Of a DNA stretch of 29,642 bases, positions 14,807 to 23,418 are shown piece after piece. Location of the stretch: contig JAFWRA010000106.1 in NCBI GenBank assembly GCA_017508895.1, positions 1-29,642 on the forward strand, in the 5' to 3' direction. Position 1 is the stretch's first letter. Each line of letters opens with the position of its first letter. This stretch comes from Bacteroidales bacterium. GTDB lineage: Bacteria > Bacteroidota > Bacteroidia > Bacteroidales > F082. Below the pieces are notes generated by a model that was given only the letters and a program-made list of their open reading frames with translations, made no database searches and was not told where the DNA came from. Position numbers and translations under genes: made by a program.

Positions 14807-15928
14807 ATGAAAGATTTTGAAGATATTCGCTCCTATCGTGACGAGGAAATCCCTGCTGCCATGCAGCGCATAGCGAACGATGAGGCTATTCCAAGCATTT
14901 TGAAGTATTTTGATTTTGGAATGGGGGAGGAACAGTTTCGACAGGTTTTGTGCAACATAAAGACGGTCAATGACTTTCAGCTGCAAATAGTCAAGCGGAT
15001 GGTGGAGAAAATCCAGCAAAAAACCACCGATGGACTGGGTAGTTCGGGTTTGGAGCATTTGGATTTAAGCAGGCCTTATCTCTTCATTTCCAATCATCGC
15101 GACATCGTTTTGGATGCCATGTTCATGGATTATATCTTGGCCATACATGACTATTCGCTTTTCAATATTGCATTCGGCAGTAATTTGGTTTTCAATCAGT
15201 TGGCGAACGATTTTGCAAAAGCTAACAAGATGTTCCAAATGAAGCGTGGGGGCAACAAGATGGAGTTTTACAATGAATTGGCGCACACTTCCGACTACAT
15301 TCGTCATCTGCTGGTCGAAAAGCACGAATCCGTTTGGATTGCCCAACGCAACGGACGCACCAAAGATGGAACGGACCAAACCGACCCAGCGGTCATCAAG
15401 ATGTTGGGCATGAGTCGCCGCGACGACCGTGTAGCTTCGTTGGCCGAGTTGCACATTGTTCCGGTTTCCATCTCTTACGAGTGGGAATCGTGCGACAAGT
15501 TGAAAGCCATGGAAATGTATATTTCACGTTTTCAGAAGTATGAGAAAAAACCAGGTGAAGACTTGAATAGCGTTCTCACGGGCGTGAAGCAGCCCAAGGG
15601 AAGGGTTCATTTTCATTTTGGGTCGGAGCTATCGGCAACTGTTTTGGAAAGTTTCGGGACTTGCTCTTCGGGAGAATTCTATAAAAAGGTTGCGGAGTGG
15701 ATGGATCGTCAAATCTGCGGCAACTATGTGCTTTGGCCTAACAATTATATCGCCCAAGACCTTCGCGATGGTTCCGAAGCTTATTCGAACCGATATACCT
15801 TGAAGGAAAAAGATCAGTTTGTGCAACACTTGGCTTGGATTGACGAACACAAAGATTTAGACCGTGAGTTGCTGAAATCCATCTTTTTAGGCATCTATGC
15901 CAACCCTGTTGACAAAAAGAACTTGTAA
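14807..15928 (+). CDS. Lysophospholipid-type acyltransferase (PlsC/GPAT superfamily)
   Basis: The 373-residue product belongs to the glycerolipid acyltransferase superfamily, which transfers acyl chains to glycerol 3-phosphate or its lyso form at the inner membrane. The catalytic block is LFISNHRDIVLDA (residues 92-104), followed by IAFGSNLVFN, KRGGNKMEFYNEL and the WIAQRNGRTKDGTDQTDP segment that resembles the substrate-phosphate motif. The His-to-Asp spacing reads H-x5-D rather than the usual H-x4-D. The longer ORF from TTG 14732 covers the promoter, so ATG 14807 is chosen. It is followed after 47 bases by gpsA, which makes its likely substrate. Confidence 0.85.
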   Translation: MKDFEDIRSYRDEEIPAAMQRIANDEAIPSILKYFDFGMGEEQFRQVLCNIKTVNDFQLQIVKRMVEKIQQKTTDGLGSSGLEHLDLSRPYLFISNHRDIVLDAMFMDYILAIHDYSLFNIAFGSNLVFNQLANDFAKANKMFQMKRGGNKMEFYNELAHTSDYIRHLLVEKHESVWIAQRNGRTKDGTDQTDPAVIKMLGMSRRDDRVASLAELHIVPVSISYEWESCDKLKAMEMYISRFQKYEKKPGEDLNSVLTGVKQPKGRVHFHFGSELSATVLESFGTCSSGEFYKKVAEWMDRQICGNYVLWPNNYIAQDLRDGSEAYSNRYTLKEKDQFVQHLAWIDEHKDLDRELLKSIFLGIYANPVDKKNL

Positions 15929-15946
15929 AATGAAGGAGAAATCCGC

Positions 15947-15954
15947 TATCTTTG
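15947..15954 (+). promoter_or_regulatory. -7 box upstream of gpsA
   Basis: TATCTTTG matches TAnnTTTG and ends 21 bases before ATG 15976; a TTG overlapping the end of the acyltransferase gene (about 15923-15925) is a plausible -33 box. gpsA can thus be transcribed separately from the acyltransferase. Confidence 0.6.
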
Positions 15955-15975
15955 CACGTTTTTTAAGCAAAAGGA

Positions 15976-16986
15976 ATGGGATATCATCTTGAAAAGGAAT
16001 CACATTGTGCCATAATAGGTCATGGAAGCATGGCAACCGCCATGATGAAGGTTTTGTCCATGAATGAAACTTCAGTGGATTGGTACATCCACAACCCTGA
16101 GGTATTGGAATCGCTCAGTACAGAAGGACATAATTGCCGCTATCTTCCTGATGTTGAGTTTGATATAAGTCGAATTCATCTTTCAGATGACCTAAACGAT
16201 GTGGTGCATCGTTCCGATGTTATCTTCCTCATCACGCCGGCCATCTACTTAAAAAACTACCTTTCTGATTTGGAGGTTTCCTTGAAGGACAAATTCATCA
16301 TTTCCGCCATCAAGGGTATTGTTCCTGAGGATAATCTGTTGGTGACCAACTATCTGAAAAAGCAGTATGGATTATGTGACGAACAATTGGCATTCATGTC
16401 GGGTCCTACCCATGCCGAAGAAGTGTCGCATAACCGCCTGACACACCTCACTATCTCATGCAGCAACCTTGACAATGCGCGAAGGATTGGCGAGAAAATC
16501 AAGACCAATTTCTTGAAGTTGAGTTATTCGCAAGAGGTTGAATATCTTGAATTTATTTCTGTGCTGAAAAACATCTATGCCGTTGTTGTGGGCATGGCTT
16601 TTGGTTTGGGCTACGGCGACAATTTCATAGCTGTTTTGGTGGCCAATTGCGCTAAGGAGATGCATCAGGTATTGGATGTCACGTTCAGCGCCTGCAACGT
16701 GGACAAGATCCCCTCCAGTTTCATGGGCGACTTGTTGGTTTCGTGCTATTCCATCCATGGCCGCAACCGTCGTTTGGGCGTGTTGATAGGGCGTGGCAAT
16801 TCGGTGAAGTCGTCGTTGAACGAGATGACCATGGTGGCCGAAGGGTATTTTGCCTCAGATTATTTCCAATACCTTACCCCTGAACAACGTCAACAGATGC
16901 CCATTGCCGAGTTGGCCTATCAGGTCATGCACAAAGGCCTTTTGGCACGCAAGGCAATGAAGAAAATCGAAGGTATTTTATTGTAA
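15976..16986 (+). CDS. gpsA: Glycerol-3-phosphate dehydrogenase [NAD(P)+]
   Basis: The 336-residue cytoplasmic enzyme reduces dihydroxyacetone phosphate to sn-glycerol 3-phosphate for phospholipid synthesis. It shows the dinucleotide loop IIGHGSMATAMM (13-24), SAIKGIVPED with Lys113, SGPTHAEEVS, the catalytic region SVLKNIYAVVVGMAFGLGYG with Lys198, and GDLLVSCYSIHGRNRRLG (251-268). The motifs are diverged from the common bacterial consensus (GHGSMATA versus GxGSWGTA; SGPTHAEE versus SGPSFAKE), as is usual in Bacteroidota. AAAAGG just before the ATG can serve as ribosome-binding site. The convergent neighbour ends 9 bases downstream. Confidence 0.93.
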   Translation: MGYHLEKESHCAIIGHGSMATAMMKVLSMNETSVDWYIHNPEVLESLSTEGHNCRYLPDVEFDISRIHLSDDLNDVVHRSDVIFLITPAIYLKNYLSDLEVSLKDKFIISAIKGIVPEDNLLVTNYLKKQYGLCDEQLAFMSGPTHAEEVSHNRLTHLTISCSNLDNARRIGEKIKTNFLKLSYSQEVEYLEFISVLKNIYAVVVGMAFGLGYGDNFIAVLVANCAKEMHQVLDVTFSACNVDKIPSSFMGDLLVSCYSIHGRNRRLGVLIGRGNSVKSSLNEMTMVAEGYFASDYFQYLTPEQRQQMPIAELAYQVMHKGLLARKAMKKIEGILL

Positions 16987-16995
16987 ACAAAAAGG

Positions 16996-18105
16996 TTAAT
17001 TTGAAAGCAGGAAATAGAGCGCAGCTATAGCTCCAACACCCATCAAGATGGCCAATAGCACCCTCCATGCTGACACTGGCGACTTGCCGCCAACCTTTCC
17101 CGTCTGCCCATTCACGGCAAACTGATACACTTTGCCCTCGTATTTGAACGAAGAAATCCAAGCGGGGACGAGGAGATATTTGTAAGTGATATTGCTATAA
17201 AGTGTCGAGAACTTTATGGAACTGGTACGATCGGCATTCCAACGTCTGCGGATATAAGAGGAAATGTCGTTATGCAGATGGAACTGAATCGTACTTTGTG
17301 CCGATGTCCAGCCCTCTTTTAAGCCGATGGAATAGCGTTCGGCGATGAATCCTGCTATCACGTGTGGAGTATAGGGTACGAGTTTCGAGAAATCGAAAGA
17401 CCCGCACACCTTGACACCCGAATCTTCATAGTGTTTGGAGGCCATCACCAGAACATCGTCGAACGATTTCTGAAATACACCGTTGACGTGTTTCCAGTCG
17501 GTCTTGGTGCTGGTTTTGCCATCTTTGTCCGTAACCTTTTTGTCGAAGCCAGCTTGTGCGATGAAGTTGGAAGTAGTTTGTGCATCGAAGGTCCAGTAGG
17601 GGAGATAGACACCTTGGATGGACTCGGGACGGGCGCTTTTTTTGGCTTTCGAAGGCGCGAACCATTTCTTTTGGAGCCAATTCGTGAAATGTTCGCTGGC
17701 TTGTTCCTTGGTAACCGCAAAGGGACACACAGAGCCCGGGGCGATGGTGTTTTCATTGGCGGCGGGCATCACGTTGGTGGAACCGCAGAAAGGACAAACA
17801 GCGGCGGTTTCAAGAGCGTCGTAGATACTGACGGCACCGCATTGCTTGCATTGCACCTCTTTCTTCTGTTTGCCCCAGTCGAAGCTCTCGGTGTGCATGG
17901 CCGACTCAAAGTCCATCTCGCAAATCTCACACTCGTTTTCAGCCTTCGGAAGCTCGCACGAATAGCCGCAATACTGACAGCGCATCATGCCCGAGGCAGG
18001 GTCAAAGACCACAGTGGCACCACAATTGGGGCATTTTTTGTCGGTCTCTTTTACGGTTTCTTCTGAAAGAATCTGCTCTTCTTGGTTTTCGATAGCGTCT
18101 GACAT
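16996..18105 (-). CDS. Zinc-ribbon protein with C-terminal membrane helix
   Basis: The 369-residue product (ATG 18105) begins with an acidic leader and then CxxC pairs characteristic of zinc ribbons: CPNC (25-28), CQYC (43-46), CEIC (59-62), CKQC and CPFC up to about residue 108. A soluble domain follows, with a conserved-looking GVYLPYWTFDAQ and YKYLLVPAWISSFKYEGKVY. A single membrane helix lies near the C-terminus (WRVLLAILMGVGAIAALYFL). It resembles TFIIB-type zinc-ribbon proteins found in many bacteria, of unknown function and often linked to membrane or stress genes. A TTG two codons upstream is less likely as start. It is convergent with gpsA and transcribed alone. Confidence 0.8.
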   Translation of the reverse strand: MSDAIENQEEQILSEETVKETDKKCPNCGATVVFDPASGMMRCQYCGYSCELPKAENECEICEMDFESAMHTESFDWGKQKKEVQCKQCGAVSIYDALETAAVCPFCGSTNVMPAANENTIAPGSVCPFAVTKEQASEHFTNWLQKKWFAPSKAKKSARPESIQGVYLPYWTFDAQTTSNFIAQAGFDKKVTDKDGKTSTKTDWKHVNGVFQKSFDDVLVMASKHYEDSGVKVCGSFDFSKLVPYTPHVIAGFIAERYSIGLKEGWTSAQSTIQFHLHNDISSYIRRRWNADRTSSIKFSTLYSNITYKYLLVPAWISSFKYEGKVYQFAVNGQTGKVGGKSPVSAWRVLLAILMGVGAIAALYFLLSN

Positions 18106-18134
18106 AAACAAAGGGTATAAGCATTATTGATTTG

Positions 18135-18142
18135 CAAAGATA
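18135..18142 (-). promoter_or_regulatory. -7 box of the zinc-ribbon gene
   Basis: TATCTTTG on the minus strand, 30 bases before ATG 18105, matches TAnnTTTG. No clear -33 box was assigned. Confidence 0.6.
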
Positions 18143-18223
18143 GGTGTTCTTAATAAAATGAACAAGTAAAACGACGATTTTTGAAGAAAATGCTCTTTTT
18201 TATCATGTGTTTTTACCCAAGAT

Positions 18224-18248
18224 ATGGCTGTCGTTGCATGGCAGCCAT
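18224..18248. other. Hairpin in the leader region upstream of susC
   Basis: ATGGCTGTC and GGCAGCCAT form a stem with one mismatch around a loop of about 7 bases, 54 bases upstream of the susC -7 box. It is in the divergent spacer 18106-18333, which holds no gene. It could be an operator; a role is not shown. Confidence 0.35.
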
Positions 18249-18301
18249 TATGTTTAAAGAGGTTATTTTTTTTATTTTGCGAGACCAACAAGAATATTTT
18301 C

Positions 18302-18309
18302 TATTTTTG
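18302..18309 (+). promoter_or_regulatory. -7 box of the SusC/SusD promoter
   Basis: TATTTTTG matches TAnnTTTG and ends 24 bases before ATG 18334. It probably drives both susC and susD. Confidence 0.65.
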
Positions 18310-18333
18310 TCCCCAAAGTTAAACAATTAGTGT

Positions 18334-21300
18334 ATGAACAGAAAAACTCTACTTTTCCTATTCGTGCTTGCATTAATGACCCCGATGATCGGCTTTGCAC
18401 AAAGCCTGACAGTGAGCGGTAAGGTCATTTCAAGCGATGACGGTTACGGTTTGCCTGGTGTCACCATTCAGGTGAAAGGCACTTCTGTTGGCACCGTGAC
18501 TGACATGGACGGTAATTACTCTTTGAATGCCGATGGCAAGGACGTACTGGTCTTCAGTTTTGTTGGCTACAAGACCAAGGAAGTTGCCATCAAAGGCAAA
18601 AACAAAATCGACGTCACCCTTGAAGTTGACTCACAGACGCTTGACGATGTGGTGGTCACAGCTCTCGGTATCAAACGTCAAAAACGCGAATTGGGCTATG
18701 CTACCGAAGAAATCGGCGGCGATCTGATTGCCAAGTCGGGCTCAGGCAGTATCATCAGCGCATTGAGCGGTCGCTCGGCAGGTGTGCAGATTATTAACCC
18801 TAACGGCGTTGATGGTGGCGCATCACGTATCACCATTCGTGGTAACAACAGCATCTTTGGCGACAACCAACCTCTCATCGTGGTTGATGGTGTTCCGATG
18901 ACCAACGAAGGCGGTGTTACTTCATGGAGCGGTGGCCGCGACTGGGGTACAGCGTTGAACAACATCAATCAGGAAGACATCGAAAGCCTCGACATCCTGA
19001 AAGGCCCCACGGCAGCGGCCCTTTACGGTTCGCGTGGTGGCAACGGCGTGGTGCTTATCACCACCAAGAAAGGTTCGAAGCAACGCGGCCTTGGCATCAG
19101 CTATTCTGCTAGTTTCAAGCTTACAACACCTTATTTGTATCGCACAGTGCAGAATAAATTCGGTGGTTGCGGCCCAATCACCTTCCATACGCCGACATTG
19201 ACGCCCATCGATGGTATGTTTGACGAAGACGGTAATCAAGTGTATGAATTTCCGTACATTTACAATGTAGACAATGGACCAGCGGGCGAACCCACCAACA
19301 CCACCTTCGGTTACTATGGCGGTGCCCAGAGCTGGGGCCCTGAGATGAACGGCGAGAGCGTTCTCTGGTGGGACGGAAAAATCCGCAAGTATTCACCTCA
19401 GCCCGACAACCTGAAGATGCTCTTCAAGAATGGCCATACGATGAACCATAACATCGCTTTCCAAAATGCTGGCGACTTCGGTAGTGTTCGTGTCTCGTTC
19501 ACCGACTCGCGCACCGATGCAATCATCGACAACTGTAACCTGCGTCAGACTACCGTCAATGTGGGTACTTTGCTTAATGTGTCGGAGAAAATCAAGGTCG
19601 ATGTGGCGTTCACCTATTTGGATTATTTCCGCCTCAACTCGCCTGAGATTGGAGAGTCGAACAGCAACTTCAACAAAGGTCTGCTCTACAGCTGGCCCCG
19701 TAGCTGGAAAGGCTTTGAAAGCACAACATACGAAAACGAGGATGGCACGATGAACCAGTTTGATGGCTATCCCTATCCCTACATCTACAGCAGCACCTTC
19801 TGGACGTTCTACAACAACAACACGACCCTCAACCGCGACAAGATGTACGGATCTGTCCGCCTGTTGTACGACATCACGCCTTGGTTGGTCGCGAGTGCCA
19901 AAGTGGCCCTCGACTGGACCGACGACAACTATATCACCAAGCACAAGCCCACCACCATCACTGGCTTGGCAGGGGGCTACTACTCAAAGAGCAAGTCTTC
20001 CTCGCTCACCCGCGACATGGACTTCCTGATTACGGCCCACAAGGAAAAAATCTTTGGTTCGAAGTTCAATGTGCGTTTCTCTGCCGGCGGTGAGCAATAC
20101 TATGGCTATCGCGATGGCATCAACGGCACTTCGGGCACTTGGGCTTATGCCAACCTTTACACGATCTACAACTACTCCAACGCCTCTGAACGCACCTTTG
20201 GCGAATCGAGATGGGAGAAGCAAGTCAATTCGGTGTATGGTTTCTTCAACTTGAGCTATAGCGATTGGCTGTTTTTGGATGTAACGGGTCGTAACGACTG
20301 GTCATCAACCTTGCCTCTCAACAACAACTCCTATTTCTATCCTTCCGCCACTTTGAGTTTTGTCCCGACCTCGGCCTTCAAGAACTGGAACTGGGGTCCT
20401 GTCAATTACCTGAAACTGAGAGGTTCATGGGCACAGACCGCTAGTGATACCGAACCCTACCAGCTGACCTATACTTACAACACCAGCTCATTCGGACACC
20501 AACTCTCGGCCGTTCTGCCAACTACCGTTCCGCCATTGGAATTGAAACCCCAACGTCAGCGCAGCTATGAACTCGGCTTCGACCTCGGCTTAGGTGCCCG
20601 ATTCAATTTAGACTTCACCTATTATGATATCTACAGTTGGGACCAAATCCTTTCCTCGCCGCTTGCTCCCTCATCGGGTGCCAGCAACGTGACCATCAAT
20701 ACGGGTGTGGTGACCAACAAGGGTATCGAGGCCATCATGACCTACGACATCGCTCAAGGCAAAGACTATGGTGTTCAGGTGGGATTGAACCTCGCTCGCA
20801 ACAAAAACAAGATTGTAGATTTGGCCGGTGCCAACATGTACACACTTTCCGAAATTTGGGGCTCAAATGGTCCTGCGGTCGCGGTGGAAGAAGGCGACGA
20901 GTATGGCACCATCTACGGATGGGACTATGTCTATGAATACACCATGCCCAACGGCACGCAAATAGGACCTTTCTACGATGCCAACGGCAAGCCATTGCCT
21001 TTGCTCAATGAGACGGGTACCACCTATTTGAAGACCGACAACCGTGTGCCGATTGGCAACTGCGCCCCCTTGGTAACGGGTGGTATCAACTTGAGAGCTT
21101 CCTATAAGAATTGGTCGCTTTATGCCTTGATTGATGCCAAGTTGGGTGGCCAAATCTATTGCGCCTCCTACGTGGTGGCCATGCAGACCGGACAAAGCCT
21201 TGAGACGCTCTATGAACGTGAAGGCAACGGCTTGCCTTATTATGAGAACGGTGAGTTGCTTGGCAATTATGGTGTCATCCTGCCAGGCTACTGCATCAAT

Positions 21301-21660
21301 ACCGAGACGGGCGAAGCCCACCAAAACGAGAATGTGGTGCATTACCTTTACAAATACATGCCTAACTATGGCGGTTGGGGCAACATCATCAGCACCCCGG
21401 GCATCGTGAACAACACTTGGATCAAGATGCGCGAACTCTCGTTAACCTATGACTTCCCGCGCAAGTTGCTCGACAAGCAGAACCTCTTCAAGCAGGCCTC
21501 CATCTCTTTGGTAGGTCGCGACCTGTTCTACATCTACAAGACCTTGCCCGACAACATCAACCCCGAAGGCACCCAAGGCTCTGGTAATGCCCAGGGTCTC
21601 GAGTACGCCTCCTATCCCGGCACGCGTTCCTTCTTGATTAACCTTAAAGTCAGTTTGTAA
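18334..21660 (+). CDS. SusC/RagA family TonB-linked outer membrane transporter
   Basis: The 1108-residue protein has a signal peptide ending near FAQ (residue 23) and a carboxypeptidase-regulatory-like domain (about 25-105: VSGKVISSDDGYGLPGVTIQ, TVTDMDGNYSL, FSFVGYKTKEV). The SusC signature region LDDVVVTALGIKRQKRELGY follows, then a plug domain (about 115-245: SALSGRSAGVQI, ITIRGNNSIFGDNQPLIVVD, LKGPTAAALYGSRGGNG) and a large beta-barrel to the end. It imports a glycan or peptide across the outer membrane with its SusD partner, whose gene starts 1 base after the stop. No glycoside hydrolase, sigma factor or hybrid two-component gene lies next to the pair, so the substrate is unknown. Confidence 0.96.
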   Translation: MNRKTLLFLFVLALMTPMIGFAQSLTVSGKVISSDDGYGLPGVTIQVKGTSVGTVTDMDGNYSLNADGKDVLVFSFVGYKTKEVAIKGKNKIDVTLEVDSQTLDDVVVTALGIKRQKRELGYATEEIGGDLIAKSGSGSIISALSGRSAGVQIINPNGVDGGASRITIRGNNSIFGDNQPLIVVDGVPMTNEGGVTSWSGGRDWGTALNNINQEDIESLDILKGPTAAALYGSRGGNGVVLITTKKGSKQRGLGISYSASFKLTTPYLYRTVQNKFGGCGPITFHTPTLTPIDGMFDEDGNQVYEFPYIYNVDNGPAGEPTNTTFGYYGGAQSWGPEMNGESVLWWDGKIRKYSPQPDNLKMLFKNGHTMNHNIAFQNAGDFGSVRVSFTDSRTDAIIDNCNLRQTTVNVGTLLNVSEKIKVDVAFTYLDYFRLNSPEIGESNSNFNKGLLYSWPRSWKGFESTTYENEDGTMNQFDGYPYPYIYSSTFWTFYNNNTTLNRDKMYGSVRLLYDITPWLVASAKVALDWTDDNYITKHKPTTITGLAGGYYSKSKSSSLTRDMDFLITAHKEKIFGSKFNVRFSAGGEQYYGYRDGINGTSGTWAYANLYTIYNYSNASERTFGESRWEKQVNSVYGFFNLSYSDWLFLDVTGRNDWSSTLPLNNNSYFYPSATLSFVPTSAFKNWNWGPVNYLKLRGSWAQTASDTEPYQLTYTYNTSSFGHQLSAVLPTTVPPLELKPQRQRSYELGFDLGLGARFNLDFTYYDIYSWDQILSSPLAPSSGASNVTINTGVVTNKGIEAIMTYDIAQGKDYGVQVGLNLARNKNKIVDLAGANMYTLSEIWGSNGPAVAVEEGDEYGTIYGWDYVYEYTMPNGTQIGPFYDANGKPLPLLNETGTTYLKTDNRVPIGNCAPLVTGGINLRASYKNWSLYALIDAKLGGQIYCASYVVAMQTGQSLETLYEREGNGLPYYENGELLGNYGVILPGYCINTETGEAHQNENVVHYLYKYMPNYGGWGNIISTPGIVNNTWIKMRELSLTYDFPRKLLDKQNLFKQASISLVGRDLFYIYKTLPDNINPEGTQGSGNAQGLEYASYPGTRSFLINLKVSL

Positions 21661-21661
21661 T

Positions 21662-23344
21662 ATGAAAAGATATATCATCATAGTGTGTGCAGCTCTTGCT
21701 TTAGCCTCCTGCACCAAGAAATTCGAAGAGATGAACCAAGACCCGTTCTCGCCGACGGGAACGACCGTTGAAGCCTTGTTTAACGGCGTGGTGAGTTCCT
21801 TGCAACAGAGCATGAACGAACAGTTCTATCTGCAAAATGAAATCTGGTATCCCGAAACTGAACTCGGCGCTTTGACTTCCGAGGCTTGGGGTAACTCACA
21901 GATTGGAACTGCGAACGTATGGTCGGACTATTATCTGATGTTGTCAAACATACGTGAGTTGGAAAAACGCTTCGATGATTACGACGAGGAGCAGGGTGAC
22001 GATGCCGTTTGCGACAAAGTGCGCGCCCAGCTCAATGTGCTGAAAGCTTATCAGACCTTTAAAGTCACGGATATCTTCGGCGACATGCCCTATACTCAGG
22101 CAGGTCGCATCTGGGAAAATGCCTCTTCGCAGGCCACGATGAAGCCCGAATGGGACACCCAGGAGAGCATCTACAAATCGCTGCTGGAAGATTTGGTGTG
22201 GTCGCGCGATGTGATGCGTGCCGACTCAGTAACCACAGCAAGTGGCAACGAATATTACAAGTTGCCTTACGATGTGTTGCTCAACAACGACTACACCCTT
22301 TGGGCAGAGTTTGCCAACTCGCTCATTTTGCGCCATGGCCTGCGTATGTACGAAAAGGATCCTGATTTTGCCACCCCATTGTTGGTTGAGGCTTACAACT
22401 TCCTCTATTCAAAAATGAGTACTTCAGGTGGTGTAGCTACAGGAGGTGGTATCTGCTTGTGGCCTAGTGTGTTGGGTACCAACTGGGATATCAACTGGTC
22501 GTTCCGCGAGCACAAAAACCTCCGTATGGGCGAGACGGTTTGGAGCTGTATTTCCTCGACCGACGACATGGATGGTAGCGGCATCTTCGACTATCGCACT
22601 TTCCTCTTCTTCGACACGAACCACAAGACAGACAGTTTCCCCGACGGAGCTTGGCGACCCTATCCCCAAATCCGTACCCTTGAGACCCCCACGGAGGGCG
22701 GCTCACCCTACGCACAATCGCGTGATGGCAGTTACACATTCAAGGGTCCATCGTGTCTGTTTTCTCCGTTCAACTATTACCTGACAAGAGATGAGAAATA
22801 TGTGCCCCAGATTCTCGTCACCTACGCCGATGTGTTGTTTATGAAAGCCGAGATTGAGGTGAGAAACATCGGAGGCATCACACCACCGCTGAATGCCGAC
22901 GAGTCCATCCGTTCAGGAGTCTATCAATCGTTCCTCTTCTGGACCCACATGCCACAGCAGACCAGCCGTTGGACCTATTTCTATCCGCAATATACCAACT
23001 ATATTGGAAACCTTGATATCTGGGCTTGGAGCAACAATATGGCTGCCAACGTGATGAACTATGCCGTTTGGATGAATCCCGAATACGACGGCAGCCAGGA
23101 GTTCTACCTGAAGATGATCTACCAGCAGCGTTGGCTCAACCTCTTCCGTCAGCCTTGGGAAGCCTGGGCTTTGGCACGCCGCACCATGGCGACGCCCACC
23201 ACCACCAACCACGCCAAGCTGACTTCGTTCCGCATGGAATATCCCCAGAAGGAAATCGAATACAATTACGAGAATTACACCAAACAACTTGCGCGAATGT
23301 CGCATGGCGACACGCGGCAGACCAAGGTGTGGTGGAATGAATAA
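21662..23344 (+). CDS. SusD/RagB-type outer-membrane nutrient-binding lipoprotein
   Basis: The 560-residue lipoprotein has a signal peptide with Cys17 (LASC) and the N-terminal KFEEMNQDP typical of SusD partners. The mature part looks like the SusD-like_2 branch (helical TPR-like scaffold, for example QLNVLKAYQTFKVTDIFGDM, YADVLFMKAEIEVRNIGG, and a C-terminal QRWLNLFRQPWEAWALAR). It caps the SusC barrel at the cell surface and captures the ligand. The start codon follows the susC stop with a single base between them, so expression is likely coupled. A strong hairpin follows the stop at 23356-23390. Confidence 0.94.
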   Translation: MKRYIIIVCAALALASCTKKFEEMNQDPFSPTGTTVEALFNGVVSSLQQSMNEQFYLQNEIWYPETELGALTSEAWGNSQIGTANVWSDYYLMLSNIRELEKRFDDYDEEQGDDAVCDKVRAQLNVLKAYQTFKVTDIFGDMPYTQAGRIWENASSQATMKPEWDTQESIYKSLLEDLVWSRDVMRADSVTTASGNEYYKLPYDVLLNNDYTLWAEFANSLILRHGLRMYEKDPDFATPLLVEAYNFLYSKMSTSGGVATGGGICLWPSVLGTNWDINWSFREHKNLRMGETVWSCISSTDDMDGSGIFDYRTFLFFDTNHKTDSFPDGAWRPYPQIRTLETPTEGGSPYAQSRDGSYTFKGPSCLFSPFNYYLTRDEKYVPQILVTYADVLFMKAEIEVRNIGGITPPLNADESIRSGVYQSFLFWTHMPQQTSRWTYFYPQYTNYIGNLDIWAWSNNMAANVMNYAVWMNPEYDGSQEFYLKMIYQQRWLNLFRQPWEAWALARRTMATPTTTNHAKLTSFRMEYPQKEIEYNYENYTKQLARMSHGDTRQTKVWWNE

Positions 23345-23355
23345 CGATTGAAAAC

Positions 23356-23390
23356 GAAACCACCCTGGACTTTAGCTCTGGGGTGGTTTC
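23356..23390 (+). terminator. Hairpin at the end of the susCD unit
   Basis: GAAACCACCC (23356-23365) pairs perfectly with GGGTGGTTTC (23381-23390) around a 15-base loop, 12 bases after the susD stop. No T-run follows, so it may terminate incompletely or protect the mRNA end; read-through into the TPR gene is possible. Confidence 0.6.
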
Positions 23391-23418
23391 AATGCGAAGT
23401 GTCACATAAGTGAGTAAT

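Noticed and set aside
19393..19944. 183-codon minus-strand ORF
   Set aside because: It lies inside susC, whose barrel sequence runs through without interruption.
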